From: CAWIOX01 sp963837775
GTDB taxonomy: Bacteria > Pseudomonadota > Gammaproteobacteria > Burkholderiales > Burkholderiaceae_D
NCBI GenBank assembly: GCA_963837775.1
Contig: CAWIOX010000030.1
Span: 372,001 to 436,000, forward strand
Reading direction: 5' to 3'
DNA length: 64,000 bases
How positions within the stretch are numbered: position 1 is the stretch's first letter; every line of letters begins with the position of its first letter. Positions 17,285 through 26,460 of the stretch are shown here, in pieces. The notes under the pieces were generated by a model, which made no database searches, was not told the DNA's origin, and saw only the letters and a program-made list of their open reading frames with translations. The position numbers and the translations under genes are program-made.

Positions 17285-18021
17285 CAATGAAATCCGTAAT
17301 CAGTGCGGCGCAGCGGGCCGGGTCCGACAGGAAAGGCGCGTGCGCGGCGTCCGGCAAGACTTCCAGCCGCGCCTGCGGCAGCGCGGCCGCCAGCCATTCG
17401 GCAGCCGCCAGCGGCATCAGCGGGTCGTGCGCGCCGTGCAGCAGCAGCGTCGGCTGGGCGATGCGTGGCGCGAGCGCACGCAGATCGGTGTCGCGCAGCA
17501 GCGCCAGGCCGGCTGCGAGTATCGCGGCCGGCGGCAACTCGGCCGTGCCCAAAGCCTGAGCCAGCGCGCGGCCGATGCTGCGGCCGTTGACGTCGTTCTG
17601 GTTGAACAGCGCAATGAAGCGTTTCAGTGCGGTTTTCGGATCGGTTTCGACCGCGTCGGCGAATTCCGCCAGCGCTGCGGGCGTCATGCCGTGCGGCCAG
17701 TTCGGGCGCTGCACGAAGCTGGGCGTGGCGCCGATCAGGATCAGGCGCGCGATCTTGTCCGGATGGCGTTGCGCGGCGTGCAGCGCCAGCATCGCGCCGA
17801 GCGACCAGCCGCACAGCGTGATGGGCGCGGACACATCGGCCAGCAGCGCATCGGTCAGCGCATCCATCGTGTATGTGGCGGGCGCTGCGCTGCCGGCGTA
17901 ACCGGGCAGCGCCTGGTGCCTGTGCCTGCATTTTCAGGTGCGCAGCCAGGCCATCCCACGCCGCCGGATGCATGCCCCAGCCGTGCCATAAAACCAGTTG
18001 GTTCATTGCAACTGCTTTCAT
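17277..18021 (-). CDS. bioH: pimeloyl-ACP methyl ester carboxylesterase BioH (frameshifted)
   Basis: An alpha/beta hydrolase of ~245 residues with one break near 17925. The N-terminus has LVLWHGWGMHPAAWD, the oxyanion-hole pattern of BioH. CGWSLGAML contains the nucleophile Ser, HGAHDPLMP the acidic residue and DAAHAPFLSDP the His. BioH removes the methyl group that BioC added. The ATG at 18021 overlaps the bioF stop (ATGA); a second in-frame ATG at 18006 is equally likely from homologue lengths. Confidence 0.87.
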
Positions 18022-19178
18022 TGCAATTGCCTCAATGCGGCCAGCAGCCGGTCGACCTGCGCCACGCTGTGCGCGGCCGACAGCGTGATGCGCAGCCGCG
18101 CGCTGCCCTTGGGCACGGTGGGCGGACGGATCGCCGGCACCCAGATCCCTTGTTCGGCCAGTGCCGCGGCAGCGCGCAGCGCCGCATCGTTTTCGCCGAT
18201 GATGATCGGCTGGATCGCGGTCGGCGACGGCATCAGCTGCCAGCGCGTGTCTGCCAGGCCGCTGCGCAGGTGTTCGATCAATAGTTGCAGATGGCTGCGC
18301 AGCGCGTCGCCGTGCTCGATCAGTTCCAGGCTCTTGATCAGCGTGGCGGCCACGATCGGGCTGGCGGCGGTGGTGAAGATATAGCTGCGCGAGCGCTGCA
18401 TCAGCCATTCGATCACATTCGCCGCGCCGGCCACGAACGCGCCGGACACGCCGGCCGCCTTGCCCAGCGTGCCGATGTACAGCAGGCGCGGATGGGCGCC
18501 CAGCTCGATGCCGACATGCGCGAGCGTGCCGCGTCCCTGCGGGCCGAGCACGCCGAAGCCGTGCGCGTCGTCGACCACCAGCCAGGCGTCGAAGCGTTCG
18601 GCCAGTGCCAGCAGTTGCGGCAAGGGCGCCAGATCGCCGTCCATGCTGAACACCGCGTCGGTCAGGATCAGCTTGCGCCGGGCTGTGCTGGCTTCCAGCT
18701 GGCGCTCCAGCGCGGCCAGATCGTTGTGCGGATAGCGCTGGTGGTCGGCGCGCGACAGCTGGGCGGCGTCGATCATCGACGCGTGGTTCAGGCGGTCGGA
18801 GAACACCGCATCGCCGCGCCCGACCAGCGTCGGCGTCACGCCGATGTTGGCCATGTAGCCGGTGCTGAAATACAGCGCACTCTGGCTGCCGACGAAGGCG
18901 GCCAGATGCTGTTCCAGTGTTTCGTGCGGCGCCAGATGGCCGCTGACCAGGTGCGACGCGCCGGAGCCGACGCCCCACAGCGTCGCCGCCTCGCGCGCGG
19001 CTTCGATCAGCGCCGGATCTGCGGCCAGGCCGAGGTAGTCATTGCTGCAAAACGACAGCAGCGCGCAGCCATCGACTTCGACCTCGACCCCGCACGGCGT
19101 GTCCAGTACGCGGCGGCGCCGTTGCAGGCCTTGCGCCTTGAGTGCGGCCAGTTCGCCGTCGAGTTCGTCCCAGATCAT
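18018..19178 (-). CDS. bioF: 8-amino-7-oxononanoate synthase BioF
   Basis: 386 residues, full length. PLP-dependent alpha-oxoamine synthase features: FCSNDYLGLA near the N-terminus, GSGASHLVSGH, VDDAHGFGVLGPQGRG, and IGTLGKAAGVSG with the Lys that binds PLP. It joins pimeloyl thioester and alanine in biotin synthesis. Its ATG overlaps the stop of the upstream hydrolase by 4 bp and its stop overlaps the bioH start, so the run is probably one operon. Confidence 0.95.
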   Translation of the reverse strand: MIWDELDGELAALKAQGLQRRRRVLDTPCGVEVEVDGCALLSFCSNDYLGLAADPALIEAAREAATLWGVGSGASHLVSGHLAPHETLEQHLAAFVGSQSALYFSTGYMANIGVTPTLVGRGDAVFSDRLNHASMIDAAQLSRADHQRYPHNDLAALERQLEASTARRKLILTDAVFSMDGDLAPLPQLLALAERFDAWLVVDDAHGFGVLGPQGRGTLAHVGIELGAHPRLLYIGTLGKAAGVSGAFVAGAANVIEWLMQRSRSYIFTTAASPIVAATLIKSLELIEHGDALRSHLQLLIEHLRSGLADTRWQLMPSPTAIQPIIIGENDAALRAAAALAEQGIWVPAIRPPTVPKGSARLRITLSAAHSVAQVDRLLAALRQLQ

Positions 19179-19987
19179 GCGGCGCTCCCGGCAAATGAGA
19201 ATAAATTGTCGAGCACCGCATCCGGCTGTTCCGCCATCAGGTTGTGGCCGCAGTTGTCGAGCAGCACCACCTGGCCGTGCGCGATCGCCTTGGTCAGGCC
19301 GGCGCTGGCTTTCACCGGCGTCATGATGTCGCGCCGGGCCAGCAGGAACAGGGTCGGGCAGCGCACCGATTGCGCGGCGATATCGCCGTTCGCATACGCG
19401 TTGCAGGCGGTGAAGTCGGTGTAAAACACATGCTCCGGATTGATTTTGGAGATGCGCTGCATCAGGCGCTGGTTGCCGCCCATCACATAAAAACCGGGGC
19501 CGGGGCTGGACGGCTTTTGCGCGACCGAGGTATGCGACCAGATATTGACCATGTCGATCGCGCTTTGTTCTTCGTTCTTGGCCGCATCGAGCAGGCTGTC
19601 GGACACTTTCATCGGGTAGGCGGTGCCGACCAGCGCCAGCTTGCTGACCCGATCCGGTGCCTGATGCGCGGCTTCCAGCGCGATCAGCGAGCCCATGCTG
19701 TGGCCGACCAGCATCGCTTGGTCGACGCCGACCGCATCCAGCAAGGCCAGCACCCAGCCGGCGATCGCCTCGACGCTGGCCAGCGCCGCGCCCTTGCTGC
19801 GGCCGTGGCCGGGCAGGTCGAGCGCCAGCACGTTGAAGCCGTGGTGCGCAAAATAGCGGGTCTGCAGGATCCAGATCGAATGGTCGTTCTGGGCGCCGTG
19901 GATGAAGACGACCGTCGGCTGCACCGGGTTGAACGGTTTGCCGCCGGTGTACGCATAGGCATCGAAGCCGTGAATGTTGGTCAGCAT
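19175..19987 (-). CDS. alpha/beta hydrolase
   Basis: 270 residues. VVFIHGAQNDHSIW gives the oxyanion loop, LDLPGHGRSKG the typical second motif, VGHSMGSLIALEAA the nucleophile Ser, LLARRDIMTPV the acidic residue and DNCGHNLMAEQP the catalytic His. It belongs to the general esterase/lipase group; the substrate is unknown. It lies between metY (1-bp gap) and bioF (4-bp overlap), so it is likely cotranscribed with the biotin genes. It is distinct from the bioH further along. Confidence 0.85.
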   Translation of the reverse strand: MLTNIHGFDAYAYTGGKPFNPVQPTVVFIHGAQNDHSIWILQTRYFAHHGFNVLALDLPGHGRSKGAALASVEAIAGWVLALLDAVGVDQAMLVGHSMGSLIALEAAHQAPDRVSKLALVGTAYPMKVSDSLLDAAKNEEQSAIDMVNIWSHTSVAQKPSSPGPGFYVMGGNQRLMQRISKINPEHVFYTDFTACNAYANGDIAAQSVRCPTLFLLARRDIMTPVKASAGLTKAIAHGQVVLLDNCGHNLMAEQPDAVLDNLFSFAGSAA

Positions 19988-19988
19988 G

Positions 19989-21311
19989 TCAGGCGCCTTT
20001 CTTGGGATTTGGCTGCGACATCTTCAGGCCGCGCGCCAGATCGTCGATCAGGTCGTCCGCGTCTTCCAGTCCGATCGACAGCCGTATCGTGCCTTCGGTG
20101 ATGCCGGACGCCGCCAGCTGATCGGCCGGCACCCGGAAGTGGGTGGTCGAGGCCGGATGGATCACCAGCGACTTGGCATCGCCGACATTGGCCAGGTGCG
20201 AGAAGATGTTGAGCGACTCGACAAAGCGCTGGCCGGCCGCGCGGTCGCCCTTGATGCTGAAGGTGAATACCGCGCCGCAACCTTTCGGCAGCAGCGTCTT
20301 GGCCAGCGCGTAATCCGGATGCGATTCCAGTTCCGGATAGGACACCGATGCCACCGCCGGATGGCTGAGCAGGAATTCGACCACCTTGCGCGTGTTGGCG
20401 ACATGCCGGTCCATGCGCAGGCCCAGGGTTTCGATCCCCTGCAGCACCGCGAATGCATTGTGCGGGCTCATCACCGCACCGAAGTCGCGCAGGCCTTCGC
20501 GCCGCGCGCGCAGCGAGAACGGCGCGACCGTCGATTCTTCGGCAAACACCATGCCGTGGAAACCGTCATACGGCTCGCACAGTTCGGCGAAGTTGCCGGT
20601 CTTGTCATACGCCTGCTGCCAGTCGAACGTGCCGCCATCGACCAGCAGGCCGCCGATCGCGGTGCCGTGGCCGCACAGAAACTTGGTGGCCGAATGGAAC
20701 AGCAGGTCGGCGCCATGCTCGAACGGGCGCAGCAGATACGGCGTGGTGAAGGTCGAATCGACCAGCAGCGGCAGGTAATGCTCATGCGCGATTGCCGCGA
20801 CTTTGGGGATGTTCAGCACGTCCAGCCCCGGGTTGCCCAGGGTTTCGGCAAACAGCACCTTGGTATTCGGGCGGATCGCCGCGCGCCACGCATCGAGGTC
20901 GCGCGGATCGACAAAGGTGGTGTCGATGCCGAAGCGCTTCAGCGTATACGCCAGCAGATTCTGCGAGCCGCCGTACAGCGCACGCGAGGCGACGATATGC
21001 GATCCGGCGCCGGCAATCGTGACCAGGCCCAGATGCAGCGCAGCCTGGCCGCTGGCCACTGCAATGCCGGCCACGCCGCCTTCGAGTGCCGCGATGCGCT
21101 CTTCCAGCACCGCATTGGTCGGGTTCGAAATGCGCGAATAGACGTGGCCGGCGCGTTCCATATTGAACAGCGAGGCGGCGTGATCCGAGTCCTTGAACAC
21201 GAAGGACGAGGTGAAATGGATCGGCGTCGCCCGTGCGCCGGTGGCCGGGTCGGGTGCGGCGCCGGCGTGCAGCGACAGGGTGTCGAACTTCAAATATTCT
21301 GGACCGCTCAT
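19989..21311 (-). CDS. metY: O-acetylhomoserine aminocarboxypropyltransferase MetY
   Basis: 440 residues, the length of MetY/OAH sulfhydrylases and longer than MetB or MetC. LSLHAGAAPDPATGARATPI is the family opening; YSRISNPTNAVLEERIAALEGG and SATKFLCGHGTAIGG (PLP Lys) follow. It makes homocysteine from O-acetylhomoserine and sulfide, or methionine from methanethiol. An AGGAGG lies 11 nt before the chosen ATG; a longer in-frame extension to 21386 lacks support. Confidence 0.92.
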   Translation of the reverse strand: MSGPEYLKFDTLSLHAGAAPDPATGARATPIHFTSSFVFKDSDHAASLFNMERAGHVYSRISNPTNAVLEERIAALEGGVAGIAVASGQAALHLGLVTIAGAGSHIVASRALYGGSQNLLAYTLKRFGIDTTFVDPRDLDAWRAAIRPNTKVLFAETLGNPGLDVLNIPKVAAIAHEHYLPLLVDSTFTTPYLLRPFEHGADLLFHSATKFLCGHGTAIGGLLVDGGTFDWQQAYDKTGNFAELCEPYDGFHGMVFAEESTVAPFSLRARREGLRDFGAVMSPHNAFAVLQGIETLGLRMDRHVANTRKVVEFLLSHPAVASVSYPELESHPDYALAKTLLPKGCGAVFTFSIKGDRAAGQRFVESLNIFSHLANVGDAKSLVIHPASTTHFRVPADQLAASGITEGTIRLSIGLEDADDLIDDLARGLKMSQPNPKKGA

Positions 21312-21519
21312 GATGTGCTTCGCCTCCTGTGCAAAATTTGCCGCAATCGTAGCATTACTGGTCTGGAAGATGGCATAAGCGCGCATTTTTTGTGCTGCAA
21401 ACTGCTTGGCAGGATGGCAATTGAATCGAATCGGGCGCCTGTCATTGCATCTGCTGGATTTTTTTTCGGGCTTACGCTACAGTCGAAGCAAGATCAACAA
21501 TATCAGACACAAGGGTGCC

Positions 21520-21965
21520 ATGAAAGTCTCCGAAATTCTTACAGTCAAAGGCAACATCCTTTATACAGTGACGCCTGATACTCCGATGGTTGATGCGGTC
21601 AATACGATGGCTGAAAATGACATCGGCTCGCTGGTCGTGATGGAGTTCGGCGATCTGGTCGGGATACTGACTTTCCGCGAAGTGCTCAAGGCCATCCACG
21701 ACAACAAGGGCGCAATCGGCACAACACCGTGCGCAAGCACATGGACGATCACCCGCTGACCGTGACGCCGGATACCGAAGTCAATGAGGTGCGGCGCGTG
21801 ATGCTGGAAAAACATGCGCGCTATTTGCCGGTGATGGATGCGAAAACACTGCTCGGCGTGATCTCGTTTTACGATGTCGCCAAATCAGTGCTGGAAGCGC
21901 AGGGTTTCGAGAACAAGATGCTGAAGGCCTATATCCGTGACTGGCCGAGCGCTACCGAAGATTAA
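21520..21965 (+). CDS. tandem CBS-domain protein (frameshifted)
   Basis: About 148 residues after one break near 21725. CBS1 spans MKVSEILTVKG..VNTMAENDIGSLVVME..LVGILTFREVLKAI. CBS2 begins DDHPLTVTPDTEVNEVRRVMLEKHARYLPV and ends LLGVISFYDVAKSVLE. Stand-alone CBS pairs bind adenine nucleotides and regulate partners; no partner is evident. The second half reads in another frame. A terminator hairpin follows. Confidence 0.85.
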
Positions 21966-21997
21966 GACTTCATTCATATAATTCATTCAATAAGGAG

Positions 21998-22038
21998 GCC
22001 GTCCGTGGTGCTGAATCCAGCCGCGGACGGCTTTTTTT
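21998..22038 (+). terminator. intrinsic terminator after the CBS gene
   Basis: GCCGTCCG pairs perfectly with CGGACGGC, with two further G-C pairs inside, and is followed by seven T. Confidence 0.88.
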
Positions 22039-22100
22039 GTATCAGTGTGCTTATTCAGGAGTCGGCTCTTTTTTTGTCAACCAACCAGGGGCAATTCATC

Positions 22101-23096
22101 ATGCATATTGCGATCATCGGTGCCGGACTGTCCGGCTTGACTTGCGCCCGCCAACTGCAGGCGCAGGGTCATAGCGTTACTGTTTATGAAAAAAGCCGCA
22201 GCGTCAGCGGCCGGATGAGCACGCGGGAAACCGAGTTCGGCGGCTTCGATCATGGCGCCCAGTATTTCACGGCCGACTCGGCCGGGTTCAAGAAGCAGGT
22301 CGGCAGCTGGAAAAATGCCGGCCTGGTCATCGACTGGAAGCCAAAGCTGGTCAAGTTGTCGCAAGGCGTCGCCAAACCGGCCGGGCGCAGCAAGAAGCGC
22401 TATGTCGCGATTCCCGGCATGAGCGCACTGTGCCGGCACCAGGCCGAGGGACTCGATATCCGTACCGAACAGCGCATCATGCGCATCGAGCCGCTCGGCC
22501 AGCAATGGCTGCTGGCAGTGCAATCCGAGACCGTGCCGATCGAGGCGAGCGCCGGCCCGTTCGATGCGGTGCTCGTTGCGCTGCCGGCCGAGCAGGCCGC
22601 GGCTCTGCTGGAAGTCGTGCCCGCGCTTGCGAAGCAGGCGAAAAAAGCCGCTTCGGCACCGTGCTGGGCATTGCTGCTGGGCTTCCAGAACTCGCTTGAG
22701 CTCGGCTATGACGGCGCCTGGGTCGACGGCTCGCGCCTGGCGTGGATCGTGCGCGACACCGCCAAGCCGCAGCACCGCGACGGCGAGCGCTGGGTCGCGC
22801 ATGCTTCGCCGGAATGGAGCGTCAAGCACCTCGAAGACGATGAAGAGCGCATCACGGAAAAGCTGCTGAAGGCGTTTCACGAGGCGACCGGCTCCCAAGT
22901 GCAGCCGGTGCATGCGTGGGCCCATCGCTGGCGCTACGCGCAGGCGACGCAGCCGCTGGCGGACGACTGCCTGTGGCAGCAGAAGCTGCGCATCGGTGCC
23001 TGCGGCGACTGGTTCGGCAATGGTCTGGAAGGCGCCGGGCGGGTCGAGAATGCGTATCTGAGCGGCCTGGCGCTGGCGAAGGCTATCGGCAGCTGA
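22101..23096 (+). CDS. FAD-dependent amine oxidase-like oxidoreductase
   Basis: 331 residues. MHIAIIGAGLSGLTCARQL is the dinucleotide-binding GxGxxG motif, followed by VYEKSRSVSGRMSTRE and FDHGAQYFTA, a pattern of the NAD(P)/FAD-dependent amine-oxidase-like family (renalase-like). A C-terminal CGDWFGNGLEGAGRVENAYLSGLALA is the second FAD contact. Soluble and probably cytoplasmic; the substrate is unknown. The ATG at 22101 fits the motif start; the longer frame upstream runs into the terminator. Confidence 0.85.
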   Translation: MHIAIIGAGLSGLTCARQLQAQGHSVTVYEKSRSVSGRMSTRETEFGGFDHGAQYFTADSAGFKKQVGSWKNAGLVIDWKPKLVKLSQGVAKPAGRSKKRYVAIPGMSALCRHQAEGLDIRTEQRIMRIEPLGQQWLLAVQSETVPIEASAGPFDAVLVALPAEQAAALLEVVPALAKQAKKAASAPCWALLLGFQNSLELGYDGAWVDGSRLAWIVRDTAKPQHRDGERWVAHASPEWSVKHLEDDEERITEKLLKAFHEATGSQVQPVHAWAHRWRYAQATQPLADDCLWQQKLRIGACGDWFGNGLEGAGRVENAYLSGLALAKAIGS

Positions 23097-23130
23097 GCCT
23101 GAATTTCCCCTTGGAATATTACAATTTCAA

Positions 23131-23203
23131 GGGGGTATGCTGCAAAAATGACCGGTTGCCGCAATAATCCAGTGCGCTAAAAAATATACAGGCTGGAGTA
23201 TTT
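23131..23203 (-). repeat. 75-bp intergenic repeat, copy 5 (inverted)
   Basis: Minus-strand copy: AAATACTCCAGCCTGTATAT, then ATTATTGCGGCA, CATTTTT and CATACCCCC. The hairpin arms are exchanged relative to copy 3 (AAATAC before, GTATAT after). Its C-rich end is 34 nt from the amine oxidase stop. Confidence 0.8.
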
Positions 23204-23226
23204 GTTTGCTGTTGGGGATGCCATAA

Positions 23227-23287
23227 GTAGGGTGCGCCATGCGCACCATGACCGTCGCGGCTACAGTGGTGCGCATGGAACCCTTAC
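23227..23287. repeat. GTAGGGTGCGC-type palindrome
   Basis: GTAGGGTGCGCCATGCGCACC is mirrored by GGTGCGCATGG..CCCTTAC across a ~20-base centre. Such GTAGGGTGCGC elements recur between genes in many proteobacteria. Confidence 0.65.
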
Positions 23288-23436
23288 CTTTTCCATTTTT
23301 GGAAAGTTCTATCGGCATTCTGTTTGCATATCATTCATGTGCAGGAAGGGTTCTTTCAGTATCATCCTGTTCTCGATCATTCCACGCAGTCCGCAGCGGC
23401 TATTTCTGTTCATGGCGCTCACTGTTTAAAGCCACC

Positions 23437-24753
23437 ATGCGTCAACCTAATCAATTCACCTTGCTTGCCCAGCGCCGCTTCGGGCCGTTCTTCTGGACCC
23501 AGTTTTTCGGCGCGTTCAACGATAACGTGTTCAAGACCGCGTTGATGACCATCATCACCTACGATGCGCTGAGCTGGACTTCGATGGATGTGGCGCTGCT
23601 GAACAACCTGATCCCGGGCCTGTTCATCCTGCCGTTCGTGCTGTTTTCCGCGCTGTCGGGGCAGTTGGCGGACAAGTTCGACAAGGCGCGCATGGCGCGT
23701 TTCGTGAAGCTGCTGGAAATCGGCATCATGCTGCTCGCTGGCTACGGCTGGATTGCGCATCAGCTGTGGCTGCTGGTGGCGGCGGTGGCCGGCATGGGCT
23801 TGCATTCGACGCTGTTCGGCCCGGTGAAATACGCGTATCTGCCGCAGCAGCTGAAGCCGGAAGAGCTGATCGGCGGCAATGGCGTGGTCGAGATGGGGAC
23901 CTTCGTCGGCATCCTGCTGGGCGAGGTGCTCGGTGCGCTGCTGGTGGTGCAAAAGCCGTGGGGCATCGAACTGGTGGCCGGCGGCACCATCGCCTTCGCC
24001 GTCATCGGCTGGCTGTTCAGCCGCCGCATCCCGCCGACGCCGGCGCCGGTCCCTGATCTGAAGATCAACTGGAACCCGCTGACGGAAACCATGCGCAACC
24101 TGCGTTTTTCGCGCCAGAACCGCACGGTGTTCCTGTCGCTGCTGGGCAATTCCTGGTTCTGGTTCTACGGCGCGATTCTGCTGGCGCAATTCCCGGTCTA
24201 TGCGAAGGATTACCTGCACGGCGACTACAGCGTGTTCGTGCTGCTGCTGACGGTGTTTTCGCTCGGCGTCGGCAGCGGTTCGCTGTCGTGCGAGCGGCTG
24301 TCCGGACGCAAGGTCGAGATCGGCCTGGTGCCGTTCGGCGCGCTCGGGATGTCGGTCTTCGGTTTCGACCTGTTCCTGGCCAGTGTCAGTTATACCAATA
24401 CGGCGCTGGTCGATATGGCGGGTTTCGTCGCGCAGCACGGCAGCCTGCGCATCCTGTTCGATTGCCTGCTGATCGGCGTTTTCGGCGGCCTGTACATCGT
24501 GCCGCTGTTCGCGCTGATCCAGACCCGCTGCGATCGCCAGCACGTGTCGCGCACGATTGCCGGCATGAATATCCTGAATTCGCTGTTCATGGTCGGCGCG
24601 GCGCTGCTGGCGATGGTGCTGCTGAAGATGGGTTTCAGTATCCCGCAGATTTTCATGCTGACTGCGATCCTGAACGCGCTGGTGACGCTGACGCTCTTTT
24701 CGATGATGCCGGAATTCTGGCAGCGATTCGCCGGATGGCTGACCAGGCGCTAG
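23437..24753 (+). CDS. lplT: MFS transporter, lysophospholipid transporter LplT-like
   Basis: 438 residues with 12 predicted membrane helices. The N-terminus RFGPFFWTQFFGAFNDNVFK and PFVLFSALSGQLADKFDKARM are the signature of the LplT / Aas-associated branch of the major facilitator superfamily. It flips lysophospholipids inward for reacylation; here no acyltransferase domain is fused and none is adjacent. The start at MRQPNQF matches the conserved N-terminus; the open frame upstream covers repeat sequence and was excluded. Confidence 0.8.
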   Translation: MRQPNQFTLLAQRRFGPFFWTQFFGAFNDNVFKTALMTIITYDALSWTSMDVALLNNLIPGLFILPFVLFSALSGQLADKFDKARMARFVKLLEIGIMLLAGYGWIAHQLWLLVAAVAGMGLHSTLFGPVKYAYLPQQLKPEELIGGNGVVEMGTFVGILLGEVLGALLVVQKPWGIELVAGGTIAFAVIGWLFSRRIPPTPAPVPDLKINWNPLTETMRNLRFSRQNRTVFLSLLGNSWFWFYGAILLAQFPVYAKDYLHGDYSVFVLLLTVFSLGVGSGSLSCERLSGRKVEIGLVPFGALGMSVFGFDLFLASVSYTNTALVDMAGFVAQHGSLRILFDCLLIGVFGGLYIVPLFALIQTRCDRQHVSRTIAGMNILNSLFMVGAALLAMVLLKMGFSIPQIFMLTAILNALVTLTLFSMMPEFWQRFAGWLTRR

Positions 24754-24830
24754 GCTGGGCGGATTCGCCACGTGATTGATGGCGGATAGGCTGGTAAAAT
24801 CAGGTTTTCCCAGCTCAATCGACCCATTTT

Positions 24831-25934
24831 ATGTCCGGCAATACTTTCGGCACGCTCTTTACCGTCACCACATTCGGTGAATCCCACGGCCCGGCCATCG
24901 GCTGCGTCATCGACGGCTGCCCGCCGGGCATGGAGCTGTCGGAAGCCGACATCCAGCCTGATCTGGATCGGCGCAAGCCCGGCACCTCGCGCCATGTCAC
25001 GCAGCGCCAGGAGTCCGACACGGTCGAGATCCTGTCCGGCGTGTATCAGGGCAAGACCACCGGCACCCCGATTGCGCTGCTGATCCGCAACGAAGACCAG
25101 CGCAGCAAGGATTACGGCAACATCGCCGAGACCTTCCGCCCCGGCCATGCGGACTATACCTACTGGCAGAAATACGGCATCCGCGACCCGCGCGGCGGCG
25201 GCCGCTCGTCGGCGCGGCTGACTGCGCCGGTGGTCGGTGCGGCGGCCATCGCCAAGAAATGGCTGCAGCAGCAGTACGGCACCACGTTCACCGGCTGCAT
25301 GAGCCAGCTGGGCGAAATCGCGATTCCGTTCGAATCGTGGGAGCATGTGCGCAACAATCCGTTTTTCGCGGCAACCGGCAACCTCGGCACCATCGCGCAG
25401 CTGGAAGAATATATGGATGCGCTGCGCAAGGCGGGCGACTCGATCGGCGCCCGCATCGACGTGGTGGCGCAAAACGTGCCGGTCGGCCTGGGCGAGCCGA
25501 TTTACGACAAGCTCGACGCCGAAATCGCCTATGCGATGATGGGCATCAATGCGGTGAAGGGCGTTGAAATCGGCGCCGGCTTCAAATCCGTCGCGCAAAA
25601 AGGCTCGGAGCACGGCGATGAACTGACGCCCGAAGGCTTCGTCGGCAACAACGCCGGCGGCGTGCTGGGCGGCATTTCGACCGGGCAGGACATCACGGTA
25701 TCGATCGCGATCAAGCCGACTTCGTCGATCCGCACCCCGCGCCGTTCGATCGATAAGGAAGGCACGCCGAGCATGGTGGAAACCTTCGGCCGGCACGACC
25801 CGTGCGTCGGCATCCGCGCCACGCCGATCGCCGAGGCGATGCTGGCGCTGGTGTTGATGGATCATGCGTTGCGGCATCGGGCGCAGTGCGGCGATGTGCG
25901 GGTGCAGACGCCGAAGATTGCGGCGCACGATTGA
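24831..25934 (+). CDS. aroC: chorismate synthase AroC
   Basis: 367 residues, intact. Signatures: GESHGPAIGCVIDGCPPG near the N-terminus, RPGHADYTY and RGGGRSSARLTA for FMN and substrate binding, and GNNAGGVLGGISTG later. Converts EPSP to chorismate, the last shikimate step, in the cytoplasm. A TAAAAT box at 24794-24799 implies a short leader, and no clear ribosome-binding site precedes the ATG. A terminator follows. Confidence 0.97.
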   Translation: MSGNTFGTLFTVTTFGESHGPAIGCVIDGCPPGMELSEADIQPDLDRRKPGTSRHVTQRQESDTVEILSGVYQGKTTGTPIALLIRNEDQRSKDYGNIAETFRPGHADYTYWQKYGIRDPRGGGRSSARLTAPVVGAAAIAKKWLQQQYGTTFTGCMSQLGEIAIPFESWEHVRNNPFFAATGNLGTIAQLEEYMDALRKAGDSIGARIDVVAQNVPVGLGEPIYDKLDAEIAYAMMGINAVKGVEIGAGFKSVAQKGSEHGDELTPEGFVGNNAGGVLGGISTGQDITVSIAIKPTSSIRTPRRSIDKEGTPSMVETFGRHDPCVGIRATPIAEAMLALVLMDHALRHRAQCGDVRVQTPKIAAHD

Positions 25935-25959
25935 TTTGACTTGATGTGATTGCAGATCG

Positions 25960-25991
25960 AATGGGCTTTGCACAGCGAAGCCCATTTTTTT
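25960..25991 (+). terminator. aroC intrinsic terminator
   Basis: AATGGGCTT pairs with AAGCCCATT around a 9-nt loop, followed by a T-run. Confidence 0.9.
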
Positions 25992-26027
25992 GGGCGAGGT
26001 ATTGTTTGTTAAGCCGTTCTGCAAATG

Positions 26028-26060
26028 AAAAAAGGGATGAACTTTCGTTCATCCCTTTTT
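26028..26060 (-). terminator. terminator of the tRNA-Val / tRNA-Asp unit
   Basis: Read on the minus strand, a 14-bp stem (AAAAAGGGATGAAC with its complement) with a 4-nt loop and a run of T lies just after the tRNA-Asp 3' end. Confidence 0.88.
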
Positions 26061-26068
26061 AGTATTGT

Positions 26069-26145
26069 TGGCGGAGTGGACGGGACTCGAACCCGCGACC
26101 CCCGGCGTGACAGGCCGGTATTCTAACCAACTGAACTACCACTCC
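26069..26145 (-). tRNA. tRNA-Asp (GTC)
   Basis: 77 nt including encoded CCA. Acceptor stem GGAGTGG / CCACTCC, anticodon loop CTGTCAC giving GTC, and T-loop GGTTCGAGTCC. Confidence 0.97.
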
Positions 26146-26171
26146 TTTTTGCTGCAATTTGTTTGACCGAG

Positions 26172-26247
26172 TGGTGGGTGCTGAGAGGCTCGAACTCCCG
26201 ACCTACGCCTTGTAAGGGCGCCGCTCTACCAACTGAGCTAAGCACCC
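26172..26247 (-). tRNA. tRNA-Val (TAC)
   Basis: 76 nt including encoded CCA. Acceptor GGGTGCT / AGCACCC, D-loop AGCTCAGTTGGTAGAGC, anticodon TAC in CTTACAA, T-loop AGTTCGAGCCT. It lies 26 nt upstream of tRNA-Asp, probably one transcript. Confidence 0.97.
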
Positions 26248-26460
26248 GGTAATACTTGCTTATTCAGTCAAACTCTTCGCTGTTTTTTTGCTGCAGCAGC
26301 GAAGAAGCAGAATCATACATTGAGTTTTTCATTTTGAACAGATGAAAATGAAATTAATCTTCTTCAGTCGCCGTATGTCTGTTTCCGGGGGGGCAGGGCG
26401 GCGGCAGTTGGCGATGGGGTTCAGGCTGACTTTAAATCGTCGCCGAAATGATCTGCAATG

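Larger units (their letters stand above)
23097..23436. other. intergenic region with two repeat types
   Basis: 340 bases between the amine oxidase and the LplT-like gene. It contains an inverted copy of the 75-bp repeat (23131-23203) and a GTAGGG-type palindrome (23227-23287). The remaining ~150 bases show no gene that I can support. Confidence 0.6.

Noticed and set aside
24750..26024. 424-residue open frame on the minus strand
   Set aside because: Antisense to aroC, which is clearly the real gene.
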